Made by a program: the position numbers and the translations under genes. Source: an uncultured Fluviicola sp. (GTDB taxonomy: Bacteria; Bacteroidota; Bacteroidia; Flavobacteriales; Crocinitomicaceae). From it: a DNA stretch of 64,000 nucleotides. The stretch covers positions 62,001 through 126,000 of the forward strand of contig NZ_CAMLDC010000010.1 in NCBI RefSeq assembly GCF_946478805.1, given 5' to 3'. Under the pieces are notes generated by a model that saw only the letters and a list, made by a program, of their open reading frames with translations, was not told the DNA's origin and made no database searches. Of the stretch, positions 42,271-50,322 are shown in pieces. Numbering within the stretch: position 1 is the stretch's first letter; every line of letters starts with the position of its first letter.

Positions 42271-42399
42271 ATGGCTACAAAAAAACGTGCAACCAAAAGA
42301 AGAAGCAACTCAAAAGAGGGCGTGAAAGCAAACGGTACCCTTAAAAAGGGATACCGTTACACAAAAGGCGGTAGAGTTGTAAAAGCAAAGAAAAAGTAA
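42271..42399 (+). CDS. 42 aa highly basic peptide
   Basis: MATKKRATKRRSNSKEGV ... KGYRYTKGGRVVKAKKK: 18 of 42 residues are Lys or Arg and only one is acidic. Its stop overlaps the next start codon (TAATG). A DNA-condensing or internal virion peptide is likely by analogy with small basic core proteins of other tailless viruses. Confidence 0.65.
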   Translation: MATKKRATKRRSNSKEGVKANGTLKKGYRYTKGGRVVKAKKK

Positions 42400-42521
42400 T
42401 GAACTTTAATCTTGCTACATACAGCATGAAAAAACTGGTAATAATCGCGGTCGTACTGGCTGCGATTATTCTCATTTATCAATATCGCTATGTAATCCAG
42501 GCAAAACTTGAAAATAAATAA
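42399..42521 (+). CDS. 40 aa single-TM peptide
   Basis: A TM helix (KLVIIAVVLAAIILIYQY) with a short basic C-terminus. It overlaps the previous stop and the TTG-started endopeptidase gene. Confidence 0.55.
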   Translation: MNFNLATYSMKKLVIIAVVLAAIILIYQYRYVIQAKLENK

Positions 42522-42990
42522 GAACATACGGAACCTTGTTATTATTGTAGCAATTTCAATAATTGTTGTGCTCTTATCTCAGTATGTTCTGAAACGAATT
42601 ATTAGTCAATTCGCCTGGCCCGTTGAGGGTCCAATTACATCTCCCTATGGGAAAAGAAACTCCCCGAAAGCGGGAGCCTCCACAGATCACAAAGGAATTG
42701 ATATCGGGGTTCCATCCGGAACAAAGGTTAAAGCTCCCGGTCCCGGAACTGTCACCAGTGTTTTCTACAATGAATCCGGAGGAAACCAGTTGCTCATCAA
42801 GCACAAAAACGGATATCAAACCGGATACGCTCATTTGAGCAAATCGGTAGTAAAAAAAGGCGATACGGTAAGAACCGGAGAACTTATCGCATATTCCGGT
42901 AATACCGGTAATTCGACCGGAGCACATTTACATTTCTCTATGCGGGATCCAAAAGGGAACTATGTGGACCCGCAAAAACACTTAGTTTAA
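42508..42990 (+). CDS. Membrane-anchored M23 (LytM) endopeptidase
   Basis: A 160 aa protein with an N-terminal TM (LVIIVAISIIVVLLSQYVL) then an M23 domain with all zinc and catalytic residues: H61 and D65 (HKGIDIG), H109, and H140/H142 (HLHFSM). It should cut peptide cross-links of peptidoglycan. The TTG start overlaps the previous gene by 14 bp; no closer ATG exists upstream of the TM helix. Confidence 0.88.
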   Translation: MKINKNIRNLVIIVAISIIVVLLSQYVLKRIISQFAWPVEGPITSPYGKRNSPKAGASTDHKGIDIGVPSGTKVKAPGPGTVTSVFYNESGGNQLLIKHKNGYQTGYAHLSKSVVKKGDTVRTGELIAYSGNTGNSTGAHLHFSMRDPKGNYVDPQKHLV

Positions 42991-43007
42991 AACTTAATTT
43001 TTAAAAC

Positions 43008-43685
43008 ATGATTACTATTACAGAAATTGGAGGAAAATTAAAGATCTCCACGAACGGAGATCACCTTACCTCACCATTTACGGCAAAATCTTACGGGACC
43101 AATGTTGCTATTATTGAACTTCAACCATCCGGGGGAAATCTCAACTATCCTTACACAGTATATGAGAAAAGTGACTCAAGTACTTTTGCATCCGCAGAGG
43201 AATTGATTGACTACTTGACGCCATTTATGGGTTTTAGCCCGGCCTCGGGCGGCAGCGGGGCAAATACCGAATATACAGAAACAATACCTTTATCGGATGC
43301 ACAAATTGCCACTTTAGGCTCCAATCCGGTTGTGCTTTCGACTTCTTTTGCAAATCAAAAAGGACCAGGGCAACATTACAACATTAAGGAAATCCAATGG
43401 AGATGCTATGGGGGAGGCTCGCCTTATTCAAGTGAACGAGTAAACTTTTATGGTTGTTTCAATGCAATTTTACCTACAAACTCTCTGCCATCTGAGGACG
43501 CGATCGCTATAATTAGAGCGCAATCGACCCAAACATTTGTAGATGGTACAGATCTTTATTCAGAAGCTCCATTTAATGTGATAGGACAAGAGCTGAGCGT
43601 TTCTACTTATACCGGTGACGATCCTACTGTCATTGGTAACGGTATGGTTGTGGTTGTAGTTAGTTACACAATTATAGATTTTTGA
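43008..43685 (+). CDS. Candidate spike or receptor-binding protein
   Basis: A 225 aa beta-rich protein with a Gly/Ser hinge at ~77-85 (SPASGGSGAN), an arrangement seen in viral spike and penton proteins. No TM helix or enzyme motif. It is the last gene of the late block, with 4 bp between its stop and that of the convergent integrase gene. Function is inferred from position and composition only. Confidence 0.5.
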   Translation: MITITEIGGKLKISTNGDHLTSPFTAKSYGTNVAIIELQPSGGNLNYPYTVYEKSDSSTFASAEELIDYLTPFMGFSPASGGSGANTEYTETIPLSDAQIATLGSNPVVLSTSFANQKGPGQHYNIKEIQWRCYGGGSPYSSERVNFYGCFNAILPTNSLPSEDAIAIIRAQSTQTFVDGTDLYSEAPFNVIGQELSVSTYTGDDPTVIGNGMVVVVVSYTIIDF

Positions 43686-43689
43686 TCCA

Positions 43690-44931
43690 TTACAATTCGG
43701 GGATTCCCTGTACAAACTCGGTATTCTCCCCCATCCCTAAAGACTTCAAGTAAATGTCCGTTTGCTCTATGCTGGAGTGTCGGCATTGTAACTGAATCGC
43801 TTTGATATTTACTCCTGCTTTATATGCCTCAACAACCCCTGTATGCTTCCAAGAATACAGGGTTTTTTCTTTTATATCGGTGAGATCCAGGATCTTTTTA
43901 TATTTCTTGTAGTAGGCAGAGGAATAAGCATGGTGTTTGCCTGGTTCCAGTTCCGGGGTAAATAAAAAGTAATTTCCTGGGTAGTCCTGGAGTTTCATTT
44001 CTTGAAACATTTCAACTATGCTGTCCGGCATAGTTACAAAACCCCGCTTTTTGTTTTTGGAGTTGGTCCCGGAAATGAAAATTTGTCTATTCTGCAGGTC
44101 AACATCCTTTACTCTTAATCGCGCCAATTCACTTTCCCGAATGAAGCAATAATAGAGCAACCGAACGATTCGCCAAACCTTCGGGTTCTGATCCAGGATC
44201 AACGCCTTTAATTGCTTTTGTTCCTCCCGGCTGTATGCTTCGTTCCGGTCTGACTCAATCGTCTTAGGGCGGTCGCTTCCCAGCCAGGGGTTTATTTCAA
44301 CTATTTTCCGGGTAACTAGTTGATTCCATATTAAGCGAAAAACCATGAATTGATTTTCTACCGTGTTTGGAGATATTCCCGACAGCGTTAAATGATCGAT
44401 GTATTGCTGTGCAACTTCCTTGTTTATTTTTCGAATGTCATTTGTAGGCCAACCGATATTGGCGCAAAAAAGCTCAAATCGGGCGCAAATACTTGTAAAT
44501 GTAAGGTAGGTTTTCCGGTTCTTTTCAATTGGATATTTCACCGAAATAACGAAGTTTATTCCCTTTTTTAAAGAATAAGTTTTCGACCGGTCACTGCTTT
44601 TGTCTATGCTTTCCGGAAGCCCAATTGCGGCATAGGGTAGCAGGTCGTTGATTTTCGTACAAATCTGTTTTCCGTAACGTTTTCGAGCACTGTCATTGGG
44701 TAATGAGGCGAATGTCTTATACTTTCTTTTCCGGACCAGGCTTTCGGTTACCTGGTTAAAAATGTAGTATTCAACATACCAGCGACCGCCGGGCAATGAC
44801 GGTTCCACCAGGATCGCCTTTCGATGAGGATATTGTTTCGGTTGCATTGTTAGTATTGGCGGGATTAGTGTTTCTCCTTGGCGCAAATCTTTTGAGAAAA
44901 CAGAAAAAGCGCCGTTATACAGCGCTTTCAT
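43690..44931 (-). CDS. Tyrosine recombinase (integrase)
   Basis: A 413 aa integrase: N-terminal arm-type domain, SAM-like core-binding domain (~130-215) and catalytic domain with R265 (FIRESEL), then YSWKHTGV (359-366), CRHSSIEQ (383-390) and nucleophile Y394 (TDIYLKS). The usual HxxR is replaced by YSWK, a variant common in Bacteroidota integrases. It lies 9 bp downstream of tRNA-Ser, on the same strand, so it can be read from the tRNA promoter. The ATG at 44931 gives MKALYNGAFSVF. Confidence 0.93.
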   Translation of the reverse strand: MKALYNGAFSVFSKDLRQGETLIPPILTMQPKQYPHRKAILVEPSLPGGRWYVEYYIFNQVTESLVRKRKYKTFASLPNDSARKRYGKQICTKINDLLPYAAIGLPESIDKSSDRSKTYSLKKGINFVISVKYPIEKNRKTYLTFTSICARFELFCANIGWPTNDIRKINKEVAQQYIDHLTLSGISPNTVENQFMVFRLIWNQLVTRKIVEINPWLGSDRPKTIESDRNEAYSREEQKQLKALILDQNPKVWRIVRLLYYCFIRESELARLRVKDVDLQNRQIFISGTNSKNKKRGFVTMPDSIVEMFQEMKLQDYPGNYFLFTPELEPGKHHAYSSAYYKKYKKILDLTDIKEKTLYSWKHTGVVEAYKAGVNIKAIQLQCRHSSIEQTDIYLKSLGMGENTEFVQGIPEL

Positions 44932-44934
44932 GTC

Positions 44935-44956
44935 TTCCTGCGGAGAATGTAGGATT
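44935..44956. other. Right attachment site (attR) overlapping tRNA-Ser 3' end
   Basis: TTCCTGCGGAGAATGTAGGATT is identical to 24593-24614 and, over 20 bp, to 24764-24783. 16 bp lie within the tRNA gene, restoring its 3' end. Confidence 0.85.
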
Positions 44957-45025
44957 CGAACCTACGGTACCTTGCGGTACAACAGTTTTCAAGACTGCCG
45001 CAATCGACCACTCTGCCAATTCTCC
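44941..45025 (-). tRNA. tRNA-Ser (UGA)
   Basis: An 85 nt class II tRNA on the minus strand: acceptor GGAGAAT pairs with ATTCTCC, discriminator G, anticodon loop CTTGAAA with anticodon UGA, a long variable arm (TACCGCAAGGTA), and T arm TAGGTTCGAATCCTA. No encoded CCA. The 3' end coincides with the att core. Confidence 0.95.
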
Positions 45026-45029
45026 GCGA

Positions 45030-45059
45030 CAAAAGTAGTGCTATTTTCCTTTTTGGCAA
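45030..45059 (-). promoter_or_regulatory. Promoter of tRNA-Ser
   Basis: On the minus strand TTG (45059-45057) is 19 bp from TACTTTTG (45037-45030), a full match to the Bacteroidota -7 box TAnnTTTG, just 4 bp before the tRNA 5' end. It may also drive the integrase gene. Confidence 0.7.
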
Positions 45060-45201
45060 GTATTAATTGAAAAAAAAATAAAAGTTATTTACTTGTTACC
45101 TGAAAATCAGTACCGTTTAATCAATGATTTTTTGTTTATCGGGTTTCATATTCGGTAAATCCTTCCAAATTCATTAACTTTACGAGACCTATTTTAGAAT
45201 T

Positions 45202-46656
45202 ATGAAAAATCCATTTTTGGTGGTTTTGACTTTACTTGTTCTGATTTCAAATTCGTTTGGACAGAAAAATCAGATGAAAGCATTCATTGATTACAAAAGT
45301 TATTATTCGCCTGAACAAGGACCGTATATCGATTTACAATTTCAATATGTAGCATATACTATCAAATTTGCACCTGTTGATTCGGTCTTACAGGCGAAAA
45401 TTGCCGTTTCGACCATCGTAACGAGTGAACCTTCCGGTGATACGGTTTACAGCAGTGCCTTCGCATTGGAAAGCCCCAGAATGCGCGATTCTATCGTGGA
45501 AGATTTTTTCGATAATATCCGGATTCCTTTACAACCTGGAAAATACACCGCACATGTAAGCTTGAAAGACCTGTATGGAGATGACAAATCTCTTGACGGA
45601 CAAATTGAAGTGCATGTTCCAGATGTATTCACGAGTATCTCCTCTTCAGATATCCTGGTTGCGGAAGTTGCAAGTCCGAGTGCAAACACCCAGTCACCTT
45701 TTCATAAAAGTGGTTATGAAATCATTCCCCGAATTTCAAATTTCTACAATCAAGGCATGAATCACATTCCGTACTATGTGGAATTGTATAACACCAACCT
45801 GGTTCAGGATAGCAGCTTTGGCTTAAGACAACAAATAGTTTCCACGCAGACCAGCCAGGTAATGCCCGGATTTTCGCGTTTCACCAAAATAAAACCGGCT
45901 CCTGTTGTTCCGATTCTTAGAAACATTGATATCTCAAAATTGCCTTCCGGTTCATATCATCTCACATTGGAGATTATTGACAGAAACAGTAAAACCATCG
46001 GTCAGACTGCAGATTATTTTTTCGAACGTGTCAACGATATCGAAATGGCTGAAAATGTAGATGAGATCATTCTGGATCCATCATTCCAGGCTTCTTTAAC
46101 AGATGATTCGACAAAATATTACCTGGCAAGTTTGATCCCGATCGCGCGACCTGCGGAAGTGAAATCAATCATGAAAACTTTGAAAGCAAACAGCCCTGAT
46201 TTGAATCGCAAACATATCCAACAATTCTGGGTTCAGACTTCAGGGGTCAATGCTACGAGCCAATGGCTGATATACAAGAAAAACGTAGTGCTTGTTCAAC
46301 AAAATTATGGCAACAATTTCCAGGACGGTTTTGAAACGGATCGCGGAAGAGTTTACCTGCAATACGGTCCGCCGAACACTATTATTGACAAACAAACCTC
46401 GCCATCGGAATATCCTTACGAAATCTGGCATTATTACAAGATCAAGACTTTCAGCAACAAGCGTTTCGTATTCTACAACCCGGATTTGGTCAACAATGCA
46501 TACCGTTTATTGCATTCCGACATGGTCGGAGAACAACAAAATTATAAATGGCAGGAAATGCTTGTGAAACGCAACAACGCAAGCAACAGCGTTGACAATA
46601 CAAGTGGAAGCAGCCAATATGGAGGAAACAGCAACTACTATTACAAACAAGATTAG
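45202..46656 (+). CDS. GWxTD domain protein
   Basis: A 484 aa secreted protein with a signal peptide (FLVVLTLLVLISNSFGQ) and a C-terminal GWxTD-type domain (GFETDRGRVYLQYGPPNTI ... YPYEIWHYYKI). The family occurs often in Bacteroidota and Acidobacteriota; function unknown. It is followed after 9 bp by a glycosyltransferase gene. Confidence 0.85.
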   Translation: MKNPFLVVLTLLVLISNSFGQKNQMKAFIDYKSYYSPEQGPYIDLQFQYVAYTIKFAPVDSVLQAKIAVSTIVTSEPSGDTVYSSAFALESPRMRDSIVEDFFDNIRIPLQPGKYTAHVSLKDLYGDDKSLDGQIEVHVPDVFTSISSSDILVAEVASPSANTQSPFHKSGYEIIPRISNFYNQGMNHIPYYVELYNTNLVQDSSFGLRQQIVSTQTSQVMPGFSRFTKIKPAPVVPILRNIDISKLPSGSYHLTLEIIDRNSKTIGQTADYFFERVNDIEMAENVDEIILDPSFQASLTDDSTKYYLASLIPIARPAEVKSIMKTLKANSPDLNRKHIQQFWVQTSGVNATSQWLIYKKNVVLVQQNYGNNFQDGFETDRGRVYLQYGPPNTIIDKQTSPSEYPYEIWHYYKIKTFSNKRFVFYNPDLVNNAYRLLHSDMVGEQQNYKWQEMLVKRNNASNSVDNTSGSSQYGGNSNYYYKQD

Positions 46657-46665
46657 AAGTTATCT

Positions 46666-47694
46666 GTGCAGAATCCTGACATTGCCGTTGTAATTCTCAA
46701 TTGGAACGGCTTACATTTCTTAAAACAATTTTTACCTGAGGTAGTCGCTCACTCAAAACCGTTTCGGGTTGTGTTGGCTGACAATGCCTCAACGGATGAT
46801 TCGGTTTCCTGGACAAAAGAACATTTTCCGGAACTGGAAATCGTTGTCAACAGCTCCAATGGCGGATTCGCAAAAGGCTACAACGATGCCCTGAAACAAG
46901 TAACTGCCGATTATTATGTTCTACTCAACAGTGATGTGGAAGTCAGTGAAAATTGGCTTTTACCTTTGGTTGAAACCATGAAAAACGAATTGGTGGCAGG
47001 TTGCCAGCCTAAAGTTCATTCGTTCAAATCCAGAGATCATTTTGAACATGCCGGAGCGTCAGGAGGTTTTCTAGACAAATACCACTACCCTTTTTGTCGC
47101 GGGCGAATAATGGATCACGTGGAAATCGACGAAGGTCAGTACGATCATCCATCCAAAATATTTTGGGCTACAGGAGCTTGCTTGATGATCCGATCAAAAA
47201 TTTATTGGGAAACTGGTGGATTGGACGAACGTTTCTTTGCACACATGGAAGAAATCGATCTGTGTTGGAGAATCCAACGCCTGGGGCTTCATTTCGAAGT
47301 GAATCCGCAAAGTGTGGTCTACCATGTCGGAGGAGGAACTCTCAATTATATGAACCCTAAAAAGACTTTTTTAAATTTCAGGAACAGTCTTTTGATGATC
47401 CATAAAAATCAGCGCACCGGATTAGCTTATGTCATTTTCAGAAGACTTTGCTTTGATGGTTTAGCAGCATTTATCTTTTTACTGAGAGGACAATTCACAC
47501 ATTTTTGGGCCGTTTTCAGAGCACATCTATCTTTCTACAACCATCTTCCATCATCCATGAAAGAAAGGAGAAAATGGAAAAAACTGGACAAGAAGGCTCC
47601 TGTATCCTTTTACAGGGGAAGCATCCTTTGGGCACTTTATATTCAAAAAGTGACTAAATTCAAAGACTTAAATCAACGGAAATTCGATATCTGA
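46666..47694 (+). CDS. Glycosyltransferase family 2
   Basis: A 342 aa enzyme with a GT-A fold: VVILNWNGLHFLKQFLP and the DNASTDDS sugar-nucleotide motif, SDVEV (DxD-like) and a conserved EEIDLCWRI acidic active-site helix. It resembles rhamnosyl- or other sugar transferases of polysaccharide synthesis. The start is GTG at 46666. It overlaps the following gene by 1 bp. Confidence 0.9.
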   Translation: MQNPDIAVVILNWNGLHFLKQFLPEVVAHSKPFRVVLADNASTDDSVSWTKEHFPELEIVVNSSNGGFAKGYNDALKQVTADYYVLLNSDVEVSENWLLPLVETMKNELVAGCQPKVHSFKSRDHFEHAGASGGFLDKYHYPFCRGRIMDHVEIDEGQYDHPSKIFWATGACLMIRSKIYWETGGLDERFFAHMEEIDLCWRIQRLGLHFEVNPQSVVYHVGGGTLNYMNPKKTFLNFRNSLLMIHKNQRTGLAYVIFRRLCFDGLAAFIFLLRGQFTHFWAVFRAHLSFYNHLPSSMKERRKWKKLDKKAPVSFYRGSILWALYIQKVTKFKDLNQRKFDI

Positions 47695-48065
47695 TGAGTT
47701 CTTCCTTGGCAATCTTTTTAGGTGGTTATCCACATGCAGTTCGGGAATTATTTCTGAAAACCCAGTATTTGTTGGAACAGGAACTTCCGGATAGTCATCA
47801 GGAATTGGACATCGCTGCAAAGATGCTTGCATTCAGTTACGGTCCCGGATACAAAGGAATGGTTTGCGTATTGTTACCGTCTCAAAAAGGGGTGAAACTC
47901 TCTTTCAGTAAAGGTGCCGAATTTTCAAATAAGTATGGGCTGTTGGAAGGGACAGGAAAAAAAACACGCTATGTTGAACTGAGTGACCACTTACTCAAAA
48001 AACCGGAACTCATCGAGCTCATCCGAAATGCAAAAGTGTTTCACGATATGACCTCCAATCGTTAG
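47694..48065 (+). CDS. DUF1801/YdhG-like protein
   Basis: A 123 aa soluble protein with the DUF1801-like layout (FLGGYPHAVRELFLKTQYLL ... KMLAFSYGPGYKGMVCVLLPS ... GVKLSFSKGAEF). The family has a small alpha/beta fold, function not established. Co-transcribed with the glycosyltransferase. Confidence 0.75.
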   Translation: MSSSLAIFLGGYPHAVRELFLKTQYLLEQELPDSHQELDIAAKMLAFSYGPGYKGMVCVLLPSQKGVKLSFSKGAEFSNKYGLLEGTGKKTRYVELSDHLLKKPELIELIRNAKVFHDMTSNR

Positions 48066-48071
48066 TTATCC

Positions 48072-48950
48072 ATGACAAGCAAATTCCTTTTTGCCCTTTG
48101 TTGTCTCATCGGATTCCAGTCCTTTACACAAGACGCCATTCCTTATGATCTGAAGCAGGAGGATCAAATCATGGTGCTTCCTTCCGAATTACGGGAGGTT
48201 TCAGGAATTACTGTTATCGATTCAAAGACTTTGGGTTGTGTCCAGGATGAAGAGGGATTGATTTTCATTTACGATTTGAAAAAACAGGAAATCAAACAGA
48301 AAATCCATTTTGCAGGATCCGGCGACTATGAAGGAATTGCAATGGTAGGAAAAGACATTTTTGTACTGCGAAGTGACGCTACCCTATTCCGCATTCAAAA
48401 TTATCAATCCGCTAAGCCGGGTATCGATTCCATCGCAACCGGAATCCCGAATAAGGATAACGAAGGCTTGTGTTTCGACCCGAAAAACAATCGCTTGCTG
48501 ATCGGCTCCAAAAGTAAAATTGCCAAAGGTGCTGAATTCAGGAATCTACGGACAATCTATGCTTTCGATCTGAAACATGAAAAACTGGAAGAAAAACCGC
48601 TTTATGTCTACGACATCAGCTCCATCAAAGAATTTGCAGCCAAGAACCAGATTCAATTGCCGACAAAACCAAGTAAAAAGAACCCGGATGAGCAGGAAGC
48701 TGCATTGAAATTTCAACTTTCAGCAATCTACATTCATCCTAAAAGCGGCTTGCTCTATGTCTTAAGTGCTTCGGATTATTACTTATTTGTTTTTAATGAC
48801 CAGGGCGAGATAATCCATCTCAAAGTTCTGGATCCTGGAAAATTCAATAAAGCAGAAGGAATTGCAATTATGCCCAATGGCGATTTGTATATTTCCAACG
48901 AAGGACAAGCCGGTGATCCGAAAATCCTTTTATTCAAAGCAAAGAAATAA
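48072..48950 (+). CDS. Secreted SdiA-regulated-like beta-propeller protein
   Basis: A 292 aa protein with a signal peptide and repeats of a propeller: VSGITVIDSKTLGCVQDE, YEGIAMVGKDIFVL, DNEGLCFDPKNNRLLI, AEGIAIMPNGDLYISNEG. This fits the SdiA-regulated/esterase-like phytase-type family. Function not established. Six bp after the previous gene, so probably in one operon. Confidence 0.8.
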   Translation: MTSKFLFALCCLIGFQSFTQDAIPYDLKQEDQIMVLPSELREVSGITVIDSKTLGCVQDEEGLIFIYDLKKQEIKQKIHFAGSGDYEGIAMVGKDIFVLRSDATLFRIQNYQSAKPGIDSIATGIPNKDNEGLCFDPKNNRLLIGSKSKIAKGAEFRNLRTIYAFDLKHEKLEEKPLYVYDISSIKEFAAKNQIQLPTKPSKKNPDEQEAALKFQLSAIYIHPKSGLLYVLSASDYYLFVFNDQGEIIHLKVLDPGKFNKAEGIAIMPNGDLYISNEGQAGDPKILLFKAKK

Positions 48951-49366
48951 TTCCTAGTTATAATTAACCTTGAAGTACCCAAAAGAGGTAATTTCGCAAT
49001 ATTACGTCACCAACTTCAGATAACACCTCGTACACTATTGAAAATCAGGTATCTAGAAAAAAATTATGATTCGTATCTCGATAGCTATTTGGACACTTCT
49101 CAATTACAAGAAAGTGCAATCATTAGTTCGCAGCAAAAGCCAAGACTTGTTTACTTAATTTCTCGACTGAAAGTAAAAGCGGCTTTTTCCAGATAACCGC
49201 TCCGGAAAGTGCAAAATCTAAAGTGTTTGTAAAACAACTTTGGATTTTCATTTTGGATCGTGATCCCTTCTTCCCGCTAAGCGGTCAGGAAAAAGAAGTT
49301 GCTTGATGGTTGTAATTGCAAAGGTATTTTTCCTACTTTTTGTGCCTTGCAAAAAGTAGTAGTCAG
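48951..49366. other. Intergenic region without a credible gene
   Basis: About 416 bp. The frame of the preceding gene stays open after its stop for about 80 codons (NLEVPKRGNFAILRHQLQ ...), but has no start codon or ribosome site, and I recognise no protein. A stem pairing AAAATCTAAAGT with ACTTTGGATTTT (one G-T) lies near 49215-49250. Confidence 0.4.
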
Positions 49367-50206
49367 CTATTTATTCTTCTTCACCCGGTTAGTCAACTGA
49401 AACTGGGCTCCGAAAACAATATTGTATTGCATGAAGAAGAAATGCTGTTTTGCTTTGTCCTCCGGGTTTCTGGTTGTACGGATATCCGGCATATGGATAA
49501 AACCGTATTTAGCTTCCCCCTGGATAAAGAAATATTTGAAGAAGCTTAATTTGATCGCTCCGACCAAACCTAGTCCGTATCCGGCAAGGTGAAATTCATC
49601 ATGTCTTGGATTCCCTAATAAGGTGGTATTTGTTCTTGGAACCAAAACCCCGGCTCCTGCTCCGTATACAGCACTCAAATTGAAATGTTTCACATTGATC
49701 AGGGCATCGGATCTTCTTACTTCCACATTCAAATAATTCAATCCATCCGTATGCTCAAACTTTAAAAATGAGGTGTCCACCATCATTGCCTGATTGTTAT
49801 AGACACCATCATAAGGAGTTCCTGAATTTTCGATGTGCCCGTTCATATTTACCGTCTGAAAAGGTTTCATCACATACTTCATGTGATCTGCACCGAACGA
49901 AATCTCATATTTATCCTTGAAATAATATCCCAAACGCAAATTGTATTGCGGAATAGACATGGTGGAAGGATTGAAATACAAATTCGCTTTGAATAAGGAT
50001 TGACGATCATTCGCTATGACATTGTCCATTTTAAAGTCGTATGACTTACCCCAAAAAGTAATATCTGATTTCGAATAAGCTCCACGATTCCATCCCCAAT
50101 AGATGTAAAAAGAGCCTTTTTTATTCGGCTTCCAAATTTCAATCTTGTCTTGTGCGTAAAAATGACTGGAGGTGGAAAAGATCAATAGGAGAAGAAACCA
50201 TTTCAT
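49367..50206 (-). CDS. Outer membrane beta-barrel protein, hypothetical
   Basis: A 279 aa protein with a signal peptide (WFLLLLIFSTSSHFYAQ). The mature part alternates hydrophobic and polar residues with many aromatics, ending in a hydrophobic strand (FVFGAQFQLTNRVKKNK-like). The ATG at 50206 is chosen for the signal peptide. Role unknown. Confidence 0.65.
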   Translation of the reverse strand: MKWFLLLLIFSTSSHFYAQDKIEIWKPNKKGSFYIYWGWNRGAYSKSDITFWGKSYDFKMDNVIANDRQSLFKANLYFNPSTMSIPQYNLRLGYYFKDKYEISFGADHMKYVMKPFQTVNMNGHIENSGTPYDGVYNNQAMMVDTSFLKFEHTDGLNYLNVEVRRSDALINVKHFNLSAVYGAGAGVLVPRTNTTLLGNPRHDEFHLAGYGLGLVGAIKLSFFKYFFIQGEAKYGFIHMPDIRTTRNPEDKAKQHFFFMQYNIVFGAQFQLTNRVKKNK

Positions 50207-50322
50207 AACGAATAAATTTGGGTACAAATTTAGTATTCTTTCAGGAAGTGAATGTTAATTTGCCTAGTTTAGAAAGATTTCAATTTAATGAACGATTCTC
50301 CAATCCGGCTGTAAAGTAAACC

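Larger units (their letters stand above)
24764..44956. mobile_element. Integrated provirus, probably a tailless membrane-containing virus
   Basis: About 20.2 kb between att-core copies, inserted at the 3' end of tRNA-Ser. It holds one repressor and one integrase gene facing left and about 37 genes facing right in overlapping runs. There are genes for lysogeny control, DNA modification, primase-helicase replication, packaging ATPase, a candidate capsid protein, many single-TM proteins, and cell-wall lysis. No portal, large terminase, tape measure, baseplate or tail-fibre gene is recognised. This set agrees with PM2/tectivirus-like elements, though the capsid fold cannot be proven by eye. Confidence 0.8.

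Noticed and set aside
24764..44956. Reading the element as a tailed (Caudoviricetes) prophage
   Set aside because: No portal, large terminase, protease, tape measure, baseplate or fibre gene was recognised, and the late genes are mostly small membrane proteins.
24764..44956. Reading the element as a filamentous (inovirus) prophage
   Set aside because: Size of 20 kb, the SF3 primase-helicase and the wall-lysis enzymes do not fit, though the packaging ATPase shares Zot-like features.
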